This document shows positions 8,809 to 16,954 of a stretch of DNA of 64,000 nt, one piece after another. Below the pieces are notes generated by a model. The model searched no databases and was not told where the DNA came from. It saw only the letters and a program-made list of their open reading frames with translations. Position numbers and translations under genes: made by a program. Numbering within the stretch: position 1 is the first letter of the stretch; each line of letters starts with the position of its first letter. The stretch lies in assembly GCA_052244495.1 (NCBI GenBank), contig JBQPXH010000007.1. One strand, 5' to 3'. Origin of the DNA: Cereibacter_A sp052244495 (GTDB lineage: Bacteria; Pseudomonadota; Alphaproteobacteria; Rhodobacterales; Rhodobacteraceae).

Positions 8809-9000
8809 GCGTCCAATGGCTTGCACGGCGGCAGGTTCCTCTGGCGCGAGCAAAGGATACCTTGATGTGGATCATATGCTCGGCGGGCCGGATCTGTAAG
8901 ATGAGGGCCTGTTCGTCGGCTCCTGCCTGCCCGTCGCTGCAAGACCATTGCGGGATGATCCGGAGCCATCGCCGACCACCCTCCACCCGGAGGCACCGCC

Positions 9001-9399
9001 ATGCCCATCCATTTGCTGTCCGTACCCTCCGCCTGCCTCGTCGCTGTCGCGCTGCTCGTCGTCGGACTGCGGCGGAGGGGCTTCATCTCGACCCTGCCGG
9101 ACGGGCATCCACTCCGCGCCTATCACGACGCGATGCGCAACGAGGATCGCCGCAATGGCCGGCGGCTGATCCTGATCCTTCTGGCCTATCTGGCCTTCGT
9201 TCTCGGCCTCGCGGCCGCCGGCCTGAGCAGGACGCCCACCGGGGCCGAGCATGTCACGCTGCTTCTCGCGCTGGTCTTCAGCGGTGGGCTTGCGCTGCTC
9301 GCCATCCGCTGCGGCGCGAACCAGAGCAGCCGCGGCATGATGCTGCTGCCGCCGGTGATGCTGGTGGCCTTCGGCTTGGCCTATCCCTTGCTGGCTTGA
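9001..9399 (+). CDS. Small hydrophobic membrane protein of unknown function
   Basis: A 132-residue protein starting MPIHLLSVPS with about four hydrophobic segments (residues 5-22, 55-73, 84-100 and 113-130) and a basic, polar stretch at 24-53 (RRRGF ... RNEDRRNGRR). The likely topology is two hairpins with a cytoplasmic loop. The ATG follows a GGAGG about 8 bp upstream (CCGGAGGCACCGCC). I do not recognise the family. The neighbours are a CDF exporter in the opposite direction and a small soluble protein downstream. Confidence 0.7.
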   Translation: MPIHLLSVPSACLVAVALLVVGLRRRGFISTLPDGHPLRAYHDAMRNEDRRNGRRLILILLAYLAFVLGLAAAGLSRTPTGAEHVTLLLALVFSGGLALLAIRCGANQSSRGMMLLPPVMLVAFGLAYPLLA

Positions 9400-9535
9400 C
9401 CGAAGCGCCCGCGGCCCCCTGCAGGCGGGTTGGCGCTGACAACATGCCGCACTGGCACTTTCAGGAATGAGCATAAATCCAAGGTAGTCGGCTCTCGCAG
9501 GGCCGGCGCGTCACGCATTGAAAGCGGGGATCATC

Positions 9536-9730
9536 ATGGCCTGGACCTTCCACCAGTTCGACGACGACGTGACCGAGGTCGTCACGCTCGGTCCCACCCG
9601 GATGGCCGATGGCTGCCGCCTGCGCGAGGTCACGATCAAGGGCGGCAACACCTTCCTGATCGACGCCGACCTGATCTTCGGATCCCGCGAAGAGGCCGAG
9701 GCCTCGCGCGTTGATCTTGGCGCCTGCTGA
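9536..9730 (+). CDS. Small conserved-looking hypothetical protein (64 aa)
   Basis: A 64-residue acidic soluble protein starting MAWTFHQFDDDVTEVVTLG and ending in Cys. The ATG follows AGCGGGGA about 8 bp upstream; a TTG 18 bp earlier is possible. It shows beta-strand-like alternation (EVVTLGPTRMADGCRLREVTIKGG) but no motif I recognise. It stands alone, with the minus-strand terminator at 9799-9829 converging on it. Confidence 0.6.
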   Translation: MAWTFHQFDDDVTEVVTLGPTRMADGCRLREVTIKGGNTFLIDADLIFGSREEAEASRVDLGAC

Positions 9731-9798
9731 CGGAGCGGCGCTACAAGGGTACGACCGGATATCGGGTGTCAGGTTCGCGGGATGCGGCGGGCGTACGG

Positions 9799-9829
9799 AA
9801 AAAAGCGGGGCCCCATGAGGGGCCCCGGC
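9799..9829 (-). terminator. Rho-independent terminator (minus strand)
   Basis: On the minus strand an 8-bp GGGGCCCC/GGGGCCCC stem (9807-9814 with 9819-9826, plus one extra C-G pair) with a 4-nt loop is followed by GC and six T residues. On the plus strand there is no T tract, so the direction is clear. Confidence 0.75.
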
Positions 9830-9994
9830 TCGATCCACTGGGAGGAGGCGCGGCTCGAGCGGACTGCCGGATGCCGTGGAGGGTGCGGCCTGCCGGTCAG
9901 GGCGGGCACCGGCCACGGGAGCGCGCGGCCATTGCCCTGTCTCTTGCCCGTGCGGCCTGCCGGGTTCCCCGTTCCGGCGGCCCTGCAACGGCCA
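9800..9994 (-). ncRNA. Candidate FnrL-controlled small RNA (about 170-195 nt)
   Basis: This is inferred from a perfect FNR-type site at 10029-10042 and the intrinsic terminator at 9799-9829 on the minus strand. If the site is at -41.5, transcription would start near 9994; if at -61.5, near 9974. No good -10 hexamer is visible, which is common for activator-dependent promoters in this group. A short ORF starting MAVAGPPERG (ATG at 9995, AAAAGGGG just upstream) cannot be excluded. R. sphaeroides has an oxygen-regulated FnrL-dependent small RNA, PcrZ; whether this is related cannot be judged from sequence reading. Confidence 0.4.
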
Positions 9995-10028
9995 TGACCC
10001 CTTTTGCCACAGGATTCGGCCGGATTAT

Positions 10029-10042
10029 TTGATTCATATCAA
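10029..10042. promoter_or_regulatory. Consensus FNR/FnrL-type binding site
   Basis: TTGAT-TCAT-ATCAA is a perfect match to the FNR consensus TTGAT-N4-ATCAA used by FnrL in Rhodobacter. It lies between two converging protein genes, so the likely target is the minus-strand transcript that ends at 9799-9829. Confidence 0.6.
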
Positions 10043-10172
10043 CTGAACCTTTTTTCGTCGCGCCTCACCGCGGCAGGCGGCGCAAGGGAGTGACCCCGGG
10101 AGTCGCATCCAGGGGCCGTCACCCACAGTTGACGCTTGGCCTTCTGCCGCCAGAGCGCGGCCCGTTGCCCGC

Positions 10173-10760
10173 CTAGCGGTCGTTCATCCCCTTGCCCTCG
10201 AGGATGCGCGGCACGGCTTTCTCAATACGTGCGGCGCGGGTGGTCGATCGTTTGGCCTGCCCGAAGTGGAGGATCCAGCCACGGCGGCGACCGGGTGTCA
10301 GGCCGTCGAAGGCCGCGCGAAACGCGGCGTCGGCGGAGAGGCGTTCCTCCAGTTCGCGCGGCATGTCGAGATCGTCCTTTGGAAAGTCGACCTTCAGGCC
10401 CGCGCGCTCTACCCTGATCGCCTCATTGATGAGTGCGCGTAGGGTCGGCCGCAGCCTCTCGATCTGCGCGACCTCCGTGAAGTTCACCACGCGCGACGAG
10501 CGCGAATTGTCGCCCGGCGGTTCGAGGACACCATCCGGATCGCGCAGCAGAACGCCTTTGAAGAAACCCAGCGTCGCCCGATCCTTGAACCCCCAGACGA
10601 TGGCGACGTTACAGCCCTCGAAGGTGTAGACGGGAGAGGACCACTTGAAGTCCTCCACGAGCGGGCTGGCGAGAAGCAGGCCTCGCAGCGCCAGCAGTTC
10701 GCCCCGCCATGAGACGAGCCCGTCGAAGAAGGCCTGGACCTTGGCATGACTGTCCGGCAC
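10173..10760 (-). CDS. YdeI/OmpD-associated family protein with N-terminal DUF1801-like domain
   Basis: A 195-residue cytoplasmic protein. Residues ~10-120 (FFDGLVSWRGELLALRGLLL, FKWSSPVYTFEGCNVAIVWGFKD, LGFFKGVLL) match the DUF1801/YdhG fold. The C-terminal part (MPRELEERLSADAAFRAAFDGLTPGRRRGWILH followed by an Arg/Ala-rich region) is the YdeI 'bacteriocin-protection/OmpD-associated' segment. The start is a GTG at 10760. The function of the family is not settled. It sits alone, downstream of the TRAP/IlvD operon but separated by about 230 bp. Confidence 0.85.
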   Translation of the reverse strand: MPDSHAKVQAFFDGLVSWRGELLALRGLLLASPLVEDFKWSSPVYTFEGCNVAIVWGFKDRATLGFFKGVLLRDPDGVLEPPGDNSRSSRVVNFTEVAQIERLRPTLRALINEAIRVERAGLKVDFPKDDLDMPRELEERLSADAAFRAAFDGLTPGRRRGWILHFGQAKRSTTRAARIEKAVPRILEGKGMNDR

Positions 10761-10991
10761 GTGGAATCCCTCGCGCAGATCCGCGGATCCTGCCCACAGC
10801 AGCTTTCGATGTCCAGCCGGCTCATGGGCGGAGCAGGTTTCCGCGCAGGCGCCGTCGCCCGGTTCGGGCCGTTCCGCACCGCACCCCTTCGGGCATGGCC
10901 CGATCCCGGTCGGCGCAGCCGACTTCCGGACGCAGCGCCTTGCCGGATGATGCCGGGCGCGCGGGCTTGTCCATATTCGCGCACGCGCAGG

Positions 10992-12788
10992 CTAATGGGA
11001 GTGACGCGGAGTCCGCGTGTTTCCTATGTCGCGATAGCTGTCGGCGTTCTCGAGGATCATGCCCTCGGCGAAGGAGCGGACACGCGCGCGGAAGATCTCC
11101 TGCCACGGCGTCTGGCTCTCGGGGATCCGATAGCCGCCCGCTTCCTCGAGCGCGGCCTGCCGGGCGGCGATCTCGTCCTCGGGCAGGAGCAGGTCGACCC
11201 GTCGCTTCCGCAGGTCCACCCGCAGCCGGTCGCCATCCCGCAGGATCGCCAGATTGCCGCCGTCCGCCGCCTCCGGGGCGGCATTGAGGATCGAGGCCGA
11301 GGCCGATGTTCCGGATTGCCGCCCGTCGCCGATGCAGGGCAGCGCATGGATGCCCGTCTTGATCAGATAGGCGGGAGGGCGCATGTTCACGACCTCGGCG
11401 CCGCCGGGGTATCCCCTGGGCCCGGCGCCGCGCATCACGAGGATGCAGTCGGGCGTCACCTCCAGCGCCGGATCGTCGATCCGGGCGTGGAAGTCCTCGG
11501 GTCCGTCAAAGACGCGGACCGGCCCTTCGAAGGCTTCCGGATCGTCGGGATCCGAGAGATACCGGGCGCGGAATTCGGGACCGATGACCGAGGTCTTCAT
11601 CAGCGCCGTGTCGAAGAGGTTGCCCTTCATGTTCAGGAACCCCGCTTCGGGCGTCAGCGCGGCCTCGACCGTCCGGATGACGTCCGGATTGTCGATCTCG
11701 GCTGCCTCGTAGAGTTCGGCCATTGTCAAACCAGTGACAGTCACCGCTTCCGGATGTGGCAGAATCCCTGCACGGAGCATCTCGCCGATCACGGCGGGCA
11801 AGCCGCCGGCAAGGTGGAAGTCCTCGCTGAGATAGGCGCCGGCGGGCTGGACATTTGCCAGTAGCGGCACGCCGTAGCCGAAGCTCTCCCAGTCGGCATT
11901 GCCGAGCTCGATCCCCAGATGCCGCGCGATGGCGTTGAGGTGGATGGGCGCGTTCGTCGAACCGCCGATCGCGGAATTGACCGCGATGGCGTTCTCGAAG
12001 GCCGCCCGGGTCATGATAGTGGAGGGGCGAAGATCCTCGTGCACCAGGTCCACGATGCGCAAGCCGGTGCGATAGGCCATCTGTGCCCGCTCGCGGTAGG
12101 GCGCGGGGATGGAGGCCGAGCCGGGAAGCTGCATCCCCAGCGCCTCGGCCAGGCTGTTCATGGTCGAGGCAGTCCCCATCGTGTTGCAATAGCCCACCGA
12201 GGGCGCCGAGGCCGCCGCCATTTCGAGGAACCCTTCGCCGTCGATCTTGCCCGCAGCATGCAGCTGGCGGGCCTCCCAGATCACCGCGCCCGAACCCGCG
12301 CGCTTGCCCTTGTGCCAGCCGTTCAGCATCGGGCCCACCGAGAAGGCGATGGCCGGAATGTTCACCGTCGATGCCGCCATCAGCAGTGCGGGCGTGGTCT
12401 TGTCGCAGCCGATGGTCAGCACGACGCCGTCGATCGGATAGCCGTGCAGCGCCTCGACCAGACCCAGGTAGGCCAGGTTGCGATCGAGCATGGCAGTCGG
12501 ACGCTTGCCGGTCTCCTGGATCGGGTGAACGGGAATTTCCATCGCGATGCCGCCGGCCTCGCGGATGCCCTCGCGGATGCGCTTCGCCAGTTCGATGTGG
12601 TGGCGGTTGCAGGGCGAGAGGTCCGAGCCGGTCTGGGCGATGCCGATGATCGGCTTGCCCGAGCGCAGCTCGCCCATCGTCAGCCCGTAGTTCAGGTAGC
12701 GCTCGAGGTAGAGCGCGGTCATCTCGGGATCGCCCAGGTCGTTGAACCAGCTTTCGGAGCGGAGCCTGCGGCGGGGCGTATCGGTCAC
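10992..12788 (-). CDS. IlvD/Edd family sugar-acid dehydratase (xylonate/arabonate dehydratase-like)
   Basis: A 598-residue Fe-S dehydratase. Motifs IGIAQTGSDLSPCNRHH (residues ~48-64), GCDKTTPALLMA near 127 and CNTMGTASTMN near 200 supply the expected cluster and Mg2+ ligands. The start (LRSESWFNDLGDPEMTALYLER) resembles the pentonate dehydratase group (Caulobacter XylD type) rather than IlvD of branched-chain synthesis. It should remove water from a C2/C3 diol acid to give a 2-keto-3-deoxy acid. It has a GTG start. It is last in an operon with a TRAP transporter and two dehydrogenases, which fits sugar-acid catabolism; the substrate is unknown. Confidence 0.88.
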   Translation of the reverse strand: MTDTPRRRLRSESWFNDLGDPEMTALYLERYLNYGLTMGELRSGKPIIGIAQTGSDLSPCNRHHIELAKRIREGIREAGGIAMEIPVHPIQETGKRPTAMLDRNLAYLGLVEALHGYPIDGVVLTIGCDKTTPALLMAASTVNIPAIAFSVGPMLNGWHKGKRAGSGAVIWEARQLHAAGKIDGEGFLEMAAASAPSVGYCNTMGTASTMNSLAEALGMQLPGSASIPAPYRERAQMAYRTGLRIVDLVHEDLRPSTIMTRAAFENAIAVNSAIGGSTNAPIHLNAIARHLGIELGNADWESFGYGVPLLANVQPAGAYLSEDFHLAGGLPAVIGEMLRAGILPHPEAVTVTGLTMAELYEAAEIDNPDVIRTVEAALTPEAGFLNMKGNLFDTALMKTSVIGPEFRARYLSDPDDPEAFEGPVRVFDGPEDFHARIDDPALEVTPDCILVMRGAGPRGYPGGAEVVNMRPPAYLIKTGIHALPCIGDGRQSGTSASASILNAAPEAADGGNLAILRDGDRLRVDLRKRRVDLLLPEDEIAARQAALEEAGGYRIPESQTPWQEIFRARVRSFAEGMILENADSYRDIGNTRTPRHSH

Positions 12789-12838
12789 GATTCTCGTCCT
12801 GTCGAGGGGGCGCCGGAGCGCCGTTGTGGGAACGCAAG

Positions 12839-12865
12839 CCCGCGACTTCGCGCGGAAGTCGCGGG
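12839..12865 (-). other. Strong intercistronic hairpin between dctM and the dehydratase gene
   Basis: An 11-bp perfect stem (CCCGCGACTTC / GAAGTCGCGGG) encloses a 5-nt loop. It sits in the 103-bp gap inside the operon. There is no T tract on either strand, so it is more likely an RNA-stability or processing element than a terminator. Confidence 0.6.
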
Positions 12866-12891
12866 CCGCAGCGGCCTGAACCGGCCGCGGA

Positions 12892-14163
12892 TCAGGTCAG
12901 AAGCGCCACGGGCCACAGCACGATCTGCGGCAGCGCCGCGATCAGGATCAGCACGGCCAGATTGATGACGTAGAACGGCAGGGCCGCCACGACCAGCCGC
13001 TCGGTCGGAACCTTCGCGACATAGGCCGTCGCGAAGAGACAGGTTCCCACCGGTGGCGTCGCGAGTCCGACCGCGAGGCAGGCGACCATGAAGACGAGGA
13101 AGTGAAGCGGTTCCACCCCCGCCGCGACCGCTGCCGGCATCAGCACCGGGATCAGCATCAGCGCGCCCGCCACGATGTCCATGAGCATTCCCACGATCAG
13201 GAAGATCACCATCATCAGCATCAGCACCATGAAGGGAGAGCCCCCGAGCGTCGTGAGGATCCCCGACGCCTTCTGCGGCAGCATGTCCACCGTGAAGACG
13301 AAGGTGGCGGCAGAGGCGACCATCAGGATCAGCAGCACCGACCCCGCGAGCCTGCCGGAGAGAACGGCGAGTTCAAGAAAGTCGCGCAGCCCCACCTCGC
13401 GATGAACGAGGCTCGCCACGAGGAAGGTGTAGAGCACGGCAAGGCCCGCGGCCTCGGTCGGCGTCACGATGCCCGAGAACATCCCGGTGAGGATGATCAC
13501 CGGCGCGCCGACAGAGGGCAGTGCGCGCAGGAGTGCGCGGCTCGAGCGACGCATGTCGAAGGCGGTAACCGTGCCGTAGCCCTTCCGCTTCGAGATGACG
13601 TAATTGTAGAGCGCAAGCGACAGGGCCAGCAGCAGCCCCGGCCCAAGCCCTCCGGCCAGCGCGCCGCCCACCGACTGGCCTGCGGCGGCGGCGGCCACGA
13701 TCACCAGGATCGAGGGCGGGACCAGCGTGGCGAGCGTTGCCGTGATCAGCGTCAGCGCCGCCGAATAGGGCAAGGGATAGCCGCGCGAGGTCATCGAGCG
13801 GATGGTGATCGGCCCGAGGCTCGCGATGTCGGCCACGGACGAACCCGAGATGCCGCCGAAAACGAAGGAGGAGGCGATGTTCACGTGGCCAAGCCCGCCC
13901 CTCATCCGCCCGACGGCCGCCTCGGCCGCGTCGAAGATGCGCTCGGACAGGCCGCCGCGCTCCATGATCTGGCCGGCGAGGATGAACAGCGGCACGGCGA
14001 TCAGAAGGAAGGAGTTGATCGAGGTCGCCATCGATTGGGTGATCATCGAAAGCGGCAACTGGTACCACCAGAGCGTGCCCGCCGTGGCGAGGCCCAGGGC
14101 GACAGAGAGGGGCACGCCGAGAACGGCCAGCACCGCGAAGAGGGCAAGAAGGAACAGGCTCAT
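12892..14163 (-). CDS. dctM: TRAP transporter large permease DctM
   Basis: A 423-residue integral membrane protein, the usual DctM length, starting MSLFLLALFAVLAVLGVPLSVALG. It has about 12 TM helices and the family signatures FVFGGISGSSVADIASLG near residue 100, ATLVPPSILVIV and GVTP-like GIVTPTEAAGLAV. It carries out Na+-dependent uptake of an organic acid together with DctQ and DctP. It overlaps dctQ by 4 bp. Neighbouring catabolic genes suggest the substrate is an aldonic or other sugar acid. Confidence 0.94.
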   Translation of the reverse strand: MSLFLLALFAVLAVLGVPLSVALGLATAGTLWWYQLPLSMITQSMATSINSFLLIAVPLFILAGQIMERGGLSERIFDAAEAAVGRMRGGLGHVNIASSFVFGGISGSSVADIASLGPITIRSMTSRGYPLPYSAALTLITATLATLVPPSILVIVAAAAAGQSVGGALAGGLGPGLLLALSLALYNYVISKRKGYGTVTAFDMRRSSRALLRALPSVGAPVIILTGMFSGIVTPTEAAGLAVLYTFLVASLVHREVGLRDFLELAVLSGRLAGSVLLILMVASAATFVFTVDMLPQKASGILTTLGGSPFMVLMLMMVIFLIVGMLMDIVAGALMLIPVLMPAAVAAGVEPLHFLVFMVACLAVGLATPPVGTCLFATAYVAKVPTERLVVAALPFYVINLAVLILIAALPQIVLWPVALLT

Positions 14164-14660
14164 TCGCGCGCTCCCTCCGGCAGGGCTTCGGTGACGTCGT
14201 CGATGTCGTCGGTCGCCGTGTGCACGATCGCGCCGAGCACGGCAAGGCCGCTGCCGAGCACGAGCGGCAGGGTCGTGAGCCACATTCCCACCTGCAGGAT
14301 CGGGGACAGCTCGCCGAAGCGGACCTGCTGCGACAGAAGGGCCCAGCCGTGCCATGTGACGATGGAGAAGAGCATCACCGCGGCCACGGCCGGGATCACG
14401 CGCAGCACCGGCTTCAGCCCGCGCGGCGCGAGGAAATAGAGGAAGGAGAGAGCGGGATGCTGGCCGTAGCGGAAGCCCGTGGCAATCCCGAGCCAGACCG
14501 TCCAGATGAACAGAAAGCGCGACAGCTCCTCCGTCCAGGGCACGGAGGCGCCCATCAGCCGCGAGCCCACCTGCAGGGCGATCAGGCACACCATGCCCAC
14601 GACCGCGACCAGGATCACGGCATCCACCAGCCGCCAGAGCAGCCCGTCGAGCTTACGCAT
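14160..14660 (-). CDS. dctQ: TRAP transporter small permease DctQ
   Basis: A 166-residue protein with four TM helices. It has the family's characteristic PWTEELSRFLFIWTVWLG motif around residue 41. It acts as the small membrane subunit that pairs with DctM. The ATG follows AGGAGAGGAC. It ends in an acidic cytoplasmic tail (TDDIDDVTEALPEGARE) and overlaps dctM by 4 bp. Confidence 0.93.
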   Translation of the reverse strand: MRKLDGLLWRLVDAVILVAVVGMVCLIALQVGSRLMGASVPWTEELSRFLFIWTVWLGIATGFRYGQHPALSFLYFLAPRGLKPVLRVIPAVAAVMLFSIVTWHGWALLSQQVRFGELSPILQVGMWLTTLPLVLGSGLAVLGAIVHTATDDIDDVTEALPEGARE

Positions 14661-14709
14661 GTCCTCTCCTCCTCCTCGATGGGCGGTCAGCCGCCCCTGA
14701 CCGGCCGCC

Positions 14710-15729
14710 TCAGCTCACGAACTCGAGGCTCCGCGCCATGAACTCGGCACCGATCTGCCCCTCGAACTGCGGGTAGATCCCGCGCGCGATTTCCTGCGCC
14801 TTCGCCAGTTCGCCCTGCTCGAAGTCGTGCACCTCCATGCCGGCCTCCTGCAACTTGCCCACGATCACCTTCTCCTGAGCGATCTCCTCCTCGTCGTGCT
14901 CGGCGATCATCTGCGCTGCCGCTTCCCGGACCGCGGCGTGATGTTCCTCGGGGATCCGGCCCCAGGCCGCGCCGGACAGCGCGACGAGGAAGCTGTCGGC
15001 AAGATGGCGCGTCATGTTCAGATGCGACTGGACCTCGTAGAGGCGGTTGTTCCAAGGCACCTCGACCGGATTCTCCTGCCCGTCGATGGCCTTGAGCTGA
15101 AGCGCCGAATAGACCTCGGAAAATGCCATCGGCGTGGGGTTCGCGCCCAGCGCCTGGAAGAGGCTGACGAAGAGCGGATTGTTCGGCGTGCGCAGAGTGA
15201 CGCCCTTGAAATCCGCCACCTTGGTGATCGGCGTCTCGCGCGTGGTCACGTTGCGGAAGGTCCGCAGGAAGAAGCCGAGGCCCTGGATGTTCAGCCGCTC
15301 CAGCGAGGCCAGAAGCTCGGCCCCCGGCTCGCCGCCGAGATAGGCACGCAGCCGCTCGTAGTCCGGGAAGAGGTAGGGCAGCGAGATCGCGTTCATCTTC
15401 GGCTCGAACGAGGCATAGACCGAGCTTGCGAGGATCAGCCCGTCGAGCGCACCCGAGCCGAGCTGGTTGATCGCCGCGTTCTGGTCCTTGCCGAAGAGGA
15501 TGCCGTCCGGGAACACCTGGAAGGCAACGGCGCCCCCGGTGGCTTCCGACGCGAGCGCGGCAAAGCGCGTGGCGGCGCGGCCGACGGAGCTGTCGGCCGG
15601 ATCCGGCACGGCCATGCGCAGCGTCGTCTGGGCGAACGCGGCAAAGGGCCGCCCGAGGAATGGCGCCGCGAGGCCCGCGGCTCCGAGGCCGACGAGCAGC
15701 CGGCGGCGGTCTATCGTGCGAATGGTCAT
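14710..15729 (-). CDS. dctP: TRAP transporter periplasmic substrate-binding protein DctP
   Basis: A 339-residue periplasmic solute-binding protein. The N-terminus (TIDRRRLLVGLGAAGLAAPFLG, then cleavage near AFA-QT) has an RR motif compatible with Tat export. The body has the DctP fold: FQVFPDGILFGKDQNAAINQLGSGALDG, the region FFLRTFRNVTTRETP, and ENPVEVPWNNRLYEVQSHLNMTRH in the C-terminal lobe. The conserved Arg that ties down the substrate carboxylate is expected in the LRTPNNP stretch. A good AGGGAGGAC precedes the ATG. It is part of the sugar-acid operon. Confidence 0.93.
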   Translation of the reverse strand: MTIRTIDRRRLLVGLGAAGLAAPFLGRPFAAFAQTTLRMAVPDPADSSVGRAATRFAALASEATGGAVAFQVFPDGILFGKDQNAAINQLGSGALDGLILASSVYASFEPKMNAISLPYLFPDYERLRAYLGGEPGAELLASLERLNIQGLGFFLRTFRNVTTRETPITKVADFKGVTLRTPNNPLFVSLFQALGANPTPMAFSEVYSALQLKAIDGQENPVEVPWNNRLYEVQSHLNMTRHLADSFLVALSGAAWGRIPEEHHAAVREAAAQMIAEHDEEEIAQEKVIVGKLQEAGMEVHDFEQGELAKAQEIARGIYPQFEGQIGAEFMARSLEFVS

Positions 15730-16664
15730 GATTGTCCTCCCTTTTCTGGTTCCTTTTGCAGAAACGCTTCCAGCGCCTCCGCCCTGCCATTCCGGCGTTC
15801 GAGTTCGAGGATCAGCGCGGAATGGTCGAGGTCGCCCCCTCCATGGGCGACGAGACCGCGGAAGAGGTCGTCGGCCAGGTCGAGCAGCGGCAGCCGCAGC
15901 CCGAGCATTTCGGCCACCTCTCGTGCAGCCCGCGTATCCTTGAGCTGGTATTTCGCGGGGCCCCGCGGTGTGAAGTCCCGGGCGATCATGCGCGCGCCGT
16001 GCAACTCGAGGATGCGGGAAGATGCGAAGCCTCCCATCAGAGCCTCGCGCACCTGGGCAAGATCGGCGCCGCCTGCGCCCGCCAGAAGCAGCGCCTCGGA
16101 CACCGCGGCAAGGGTCGAGGCCACGAGGAGCTGGTTCACGAGCTTGGTCAGCGCTCCGGTGCCTGCCGGACCGATGTGGATCGGCTTGCCCATCGCGGAC
16201 AGGATCGGACGTCCGGCCTCGAAATCCTCGGCCCGGCCGCCTGCCATGATCGAGAGCGCGCCCGCCTCGGCCGCGACCGTGCCCCCCGAAACGGGGGCAT
16301 CCAGCCAGCGAAGGCCACGCGCCGTTGTCTCGGCGGCCAGCGCCTGCGCCTCGTCGTGGCCGATCGAGGACATGACGATCAGAAGGGCGCCGGGGGCGGC
16401 CGCCGCGGCCGCGCCGTCGTCGAAGAGCACCTGCCGGCAGGCCGGCCCGTCGGAGACCATGAGAACGAGCACATCCGCGCCTTCGGCCGCCACGCGGGCC
16501 GTGGGCGCGACGCGGGCGCCGGGCTCGAGCGCTTTCGCCTTCGCGAGGCTCCGGTTCCAGACGGTGAGGTCAAAGCCCGCCTCGATGAGCTGCCGCGCCA
16601 TCGGTGCGCCCATCAGCCCGGTGCCGAAGAAGGCGATGCGTCCGGCGTCGGCTGCTTCGTTCAT
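15726..16664 (-). CDS. Beta-hydroxyacid dehydrogenase (3-hydroxyisobutyrate/threonate dehydrogenase-like)
   Basis: A 312-residue NAD(P)-dependent enzyme. The Rossmann motif FFGTGLMGAPMA is at residues ~11-22. The substrate-binding SGGT motif occurs as PVSGGTVAAEAG near 125, and the catalytic Lys lies in GALTKLVNQLL near 175. These define the beta-HAD family (GarR, HIBADH, LtnD). It probably oxidises a hydroxy group of the sugar-derived acid imported by the adjacent TRAP system. The ATG at 16664 overlaps the upstream monooxygenase gene by 4 bp; dctP starts at its 3' end with another overlap. Confidence 0.88.
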   Translation of the reverse strand: MNEAADAGRIAFFGTGLMGAPMARQLIEAGFDLTVWNRSLAKAKALEPGARVAPTARVAAEGADVLVLMVSDGPACRQVLFDDGAAAAAAPGALLIVMSSIGHDEAQALAAETTARGLRWLDAPVSGGTVAAEAGALSIMAGGRAEDFEAGRPILSAMGKPIHIGPAGTGALTKLVNQLLVASTLAAVSEALLLAGAGGADLAQVREALMGGFASSRILELHGARMIARDFTPRGPAKYQLKDTRAAREVAEMLGLRLPLLDLADDLFRGLVAHGGGDLDHSALILELERRNGRAEALEAFLQKEPEKGGQS

Positions 16665-16954
16665 GGCACGACCCTCTCGAACATGGTCACGGGCCCCTCG
16701 CGGCAGAGCGTCAGCGCCTCGCGGAAGGCCGCAAGATGCGGCGTGCGCAGATGCGCCTCGAAGGCGGCGCGGTCGTCGTAGACCTCGTAGAACAGCACCC
16801 GGGCCGGAGTTGTCGAGCGGTCTACGGCCACGTCGAACTGTCGGCAGCCGGGCTCGGTCGCAAGCGAGGCCTCGGCATCGGCACGGGCCGCGGCGAGGAA
16901 CGGCCCGAGCCGCTCCTCCTCCACCTCGAAGCTCGGCACGACCACGTAGCTCAT
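16661..16954 (-). CDS. Antibiotic-biosynthesis-monooxygenase (ABM) fold small protein
   Basis: A 97-residue dimeric alpha-beta barrel protein, starting MSYVVVPSFEVEEERLGPFL. CRQFDVAVDRS, VLFYEVYDDRAAFEAHLRTPHLAAF are the diagnostic stretches of the ABM/putative quinol monooxygenase family (YgiN-like). Such proteins often sit in catabolic operons and may handle reactive intermediates or act as isomerases or mutarotase-like helpers; the role here is unknown. It overlaps its upstream and downstream neighbours by 4 bp each, so it is part of the operon. Confidence 0.85.
   Translation of the reverse strand: MSYVVVPSFEVEEERLGPFLAAARADAEASLATEPGCRQFDVAVDRSTTPARVLFYEVYDDRAAFEAHLRTPHLAAFREALTLCREGPVTMFERVVP

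Larger units (their letters stand above)
8372..9000. other. Long intergenic region with a structured RNA candidate
   Basis: This is the region between the divergent CDF gene and the membrane protein at 9001. I see no convincing protein gene on either strand; the ORFs present have the biased composition of GC-rich noncoding DNA. A dense series of hairpins at 8635-8754 is followed by an intrinsic terminator at 8782-8805 on the plus strand, listed separately. Promoters for the two flanking genes must also lie here but no clear -35/-10 pair is visible. Confidence 0.6.
9731..10172. other. Intergenic region holding an FnrL-type site and a minus-strand terminator
   Basis: The protein genes on either side (9536-9730 plus, 10173-10760 minus) both end here, so no promoter would be expected. 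Yet the region has a consensus FNR box and, about 200 bp further along the minus strand, a strong intrinsic terminator. A 46-codon minus-strand ORF (9897-10037) is present but its ATG lies inside the box. The stretch 10043-10172 holds nothing I can identify. Confidence 0.6.

Noticed and set aside
9897..10037. 46-codon minus-strand ORF as a protein gene
   Set aside because: Its ATG is inside the FnrL-type site, so a transcript starting downstream would not contain it; an RNA gene fits better.
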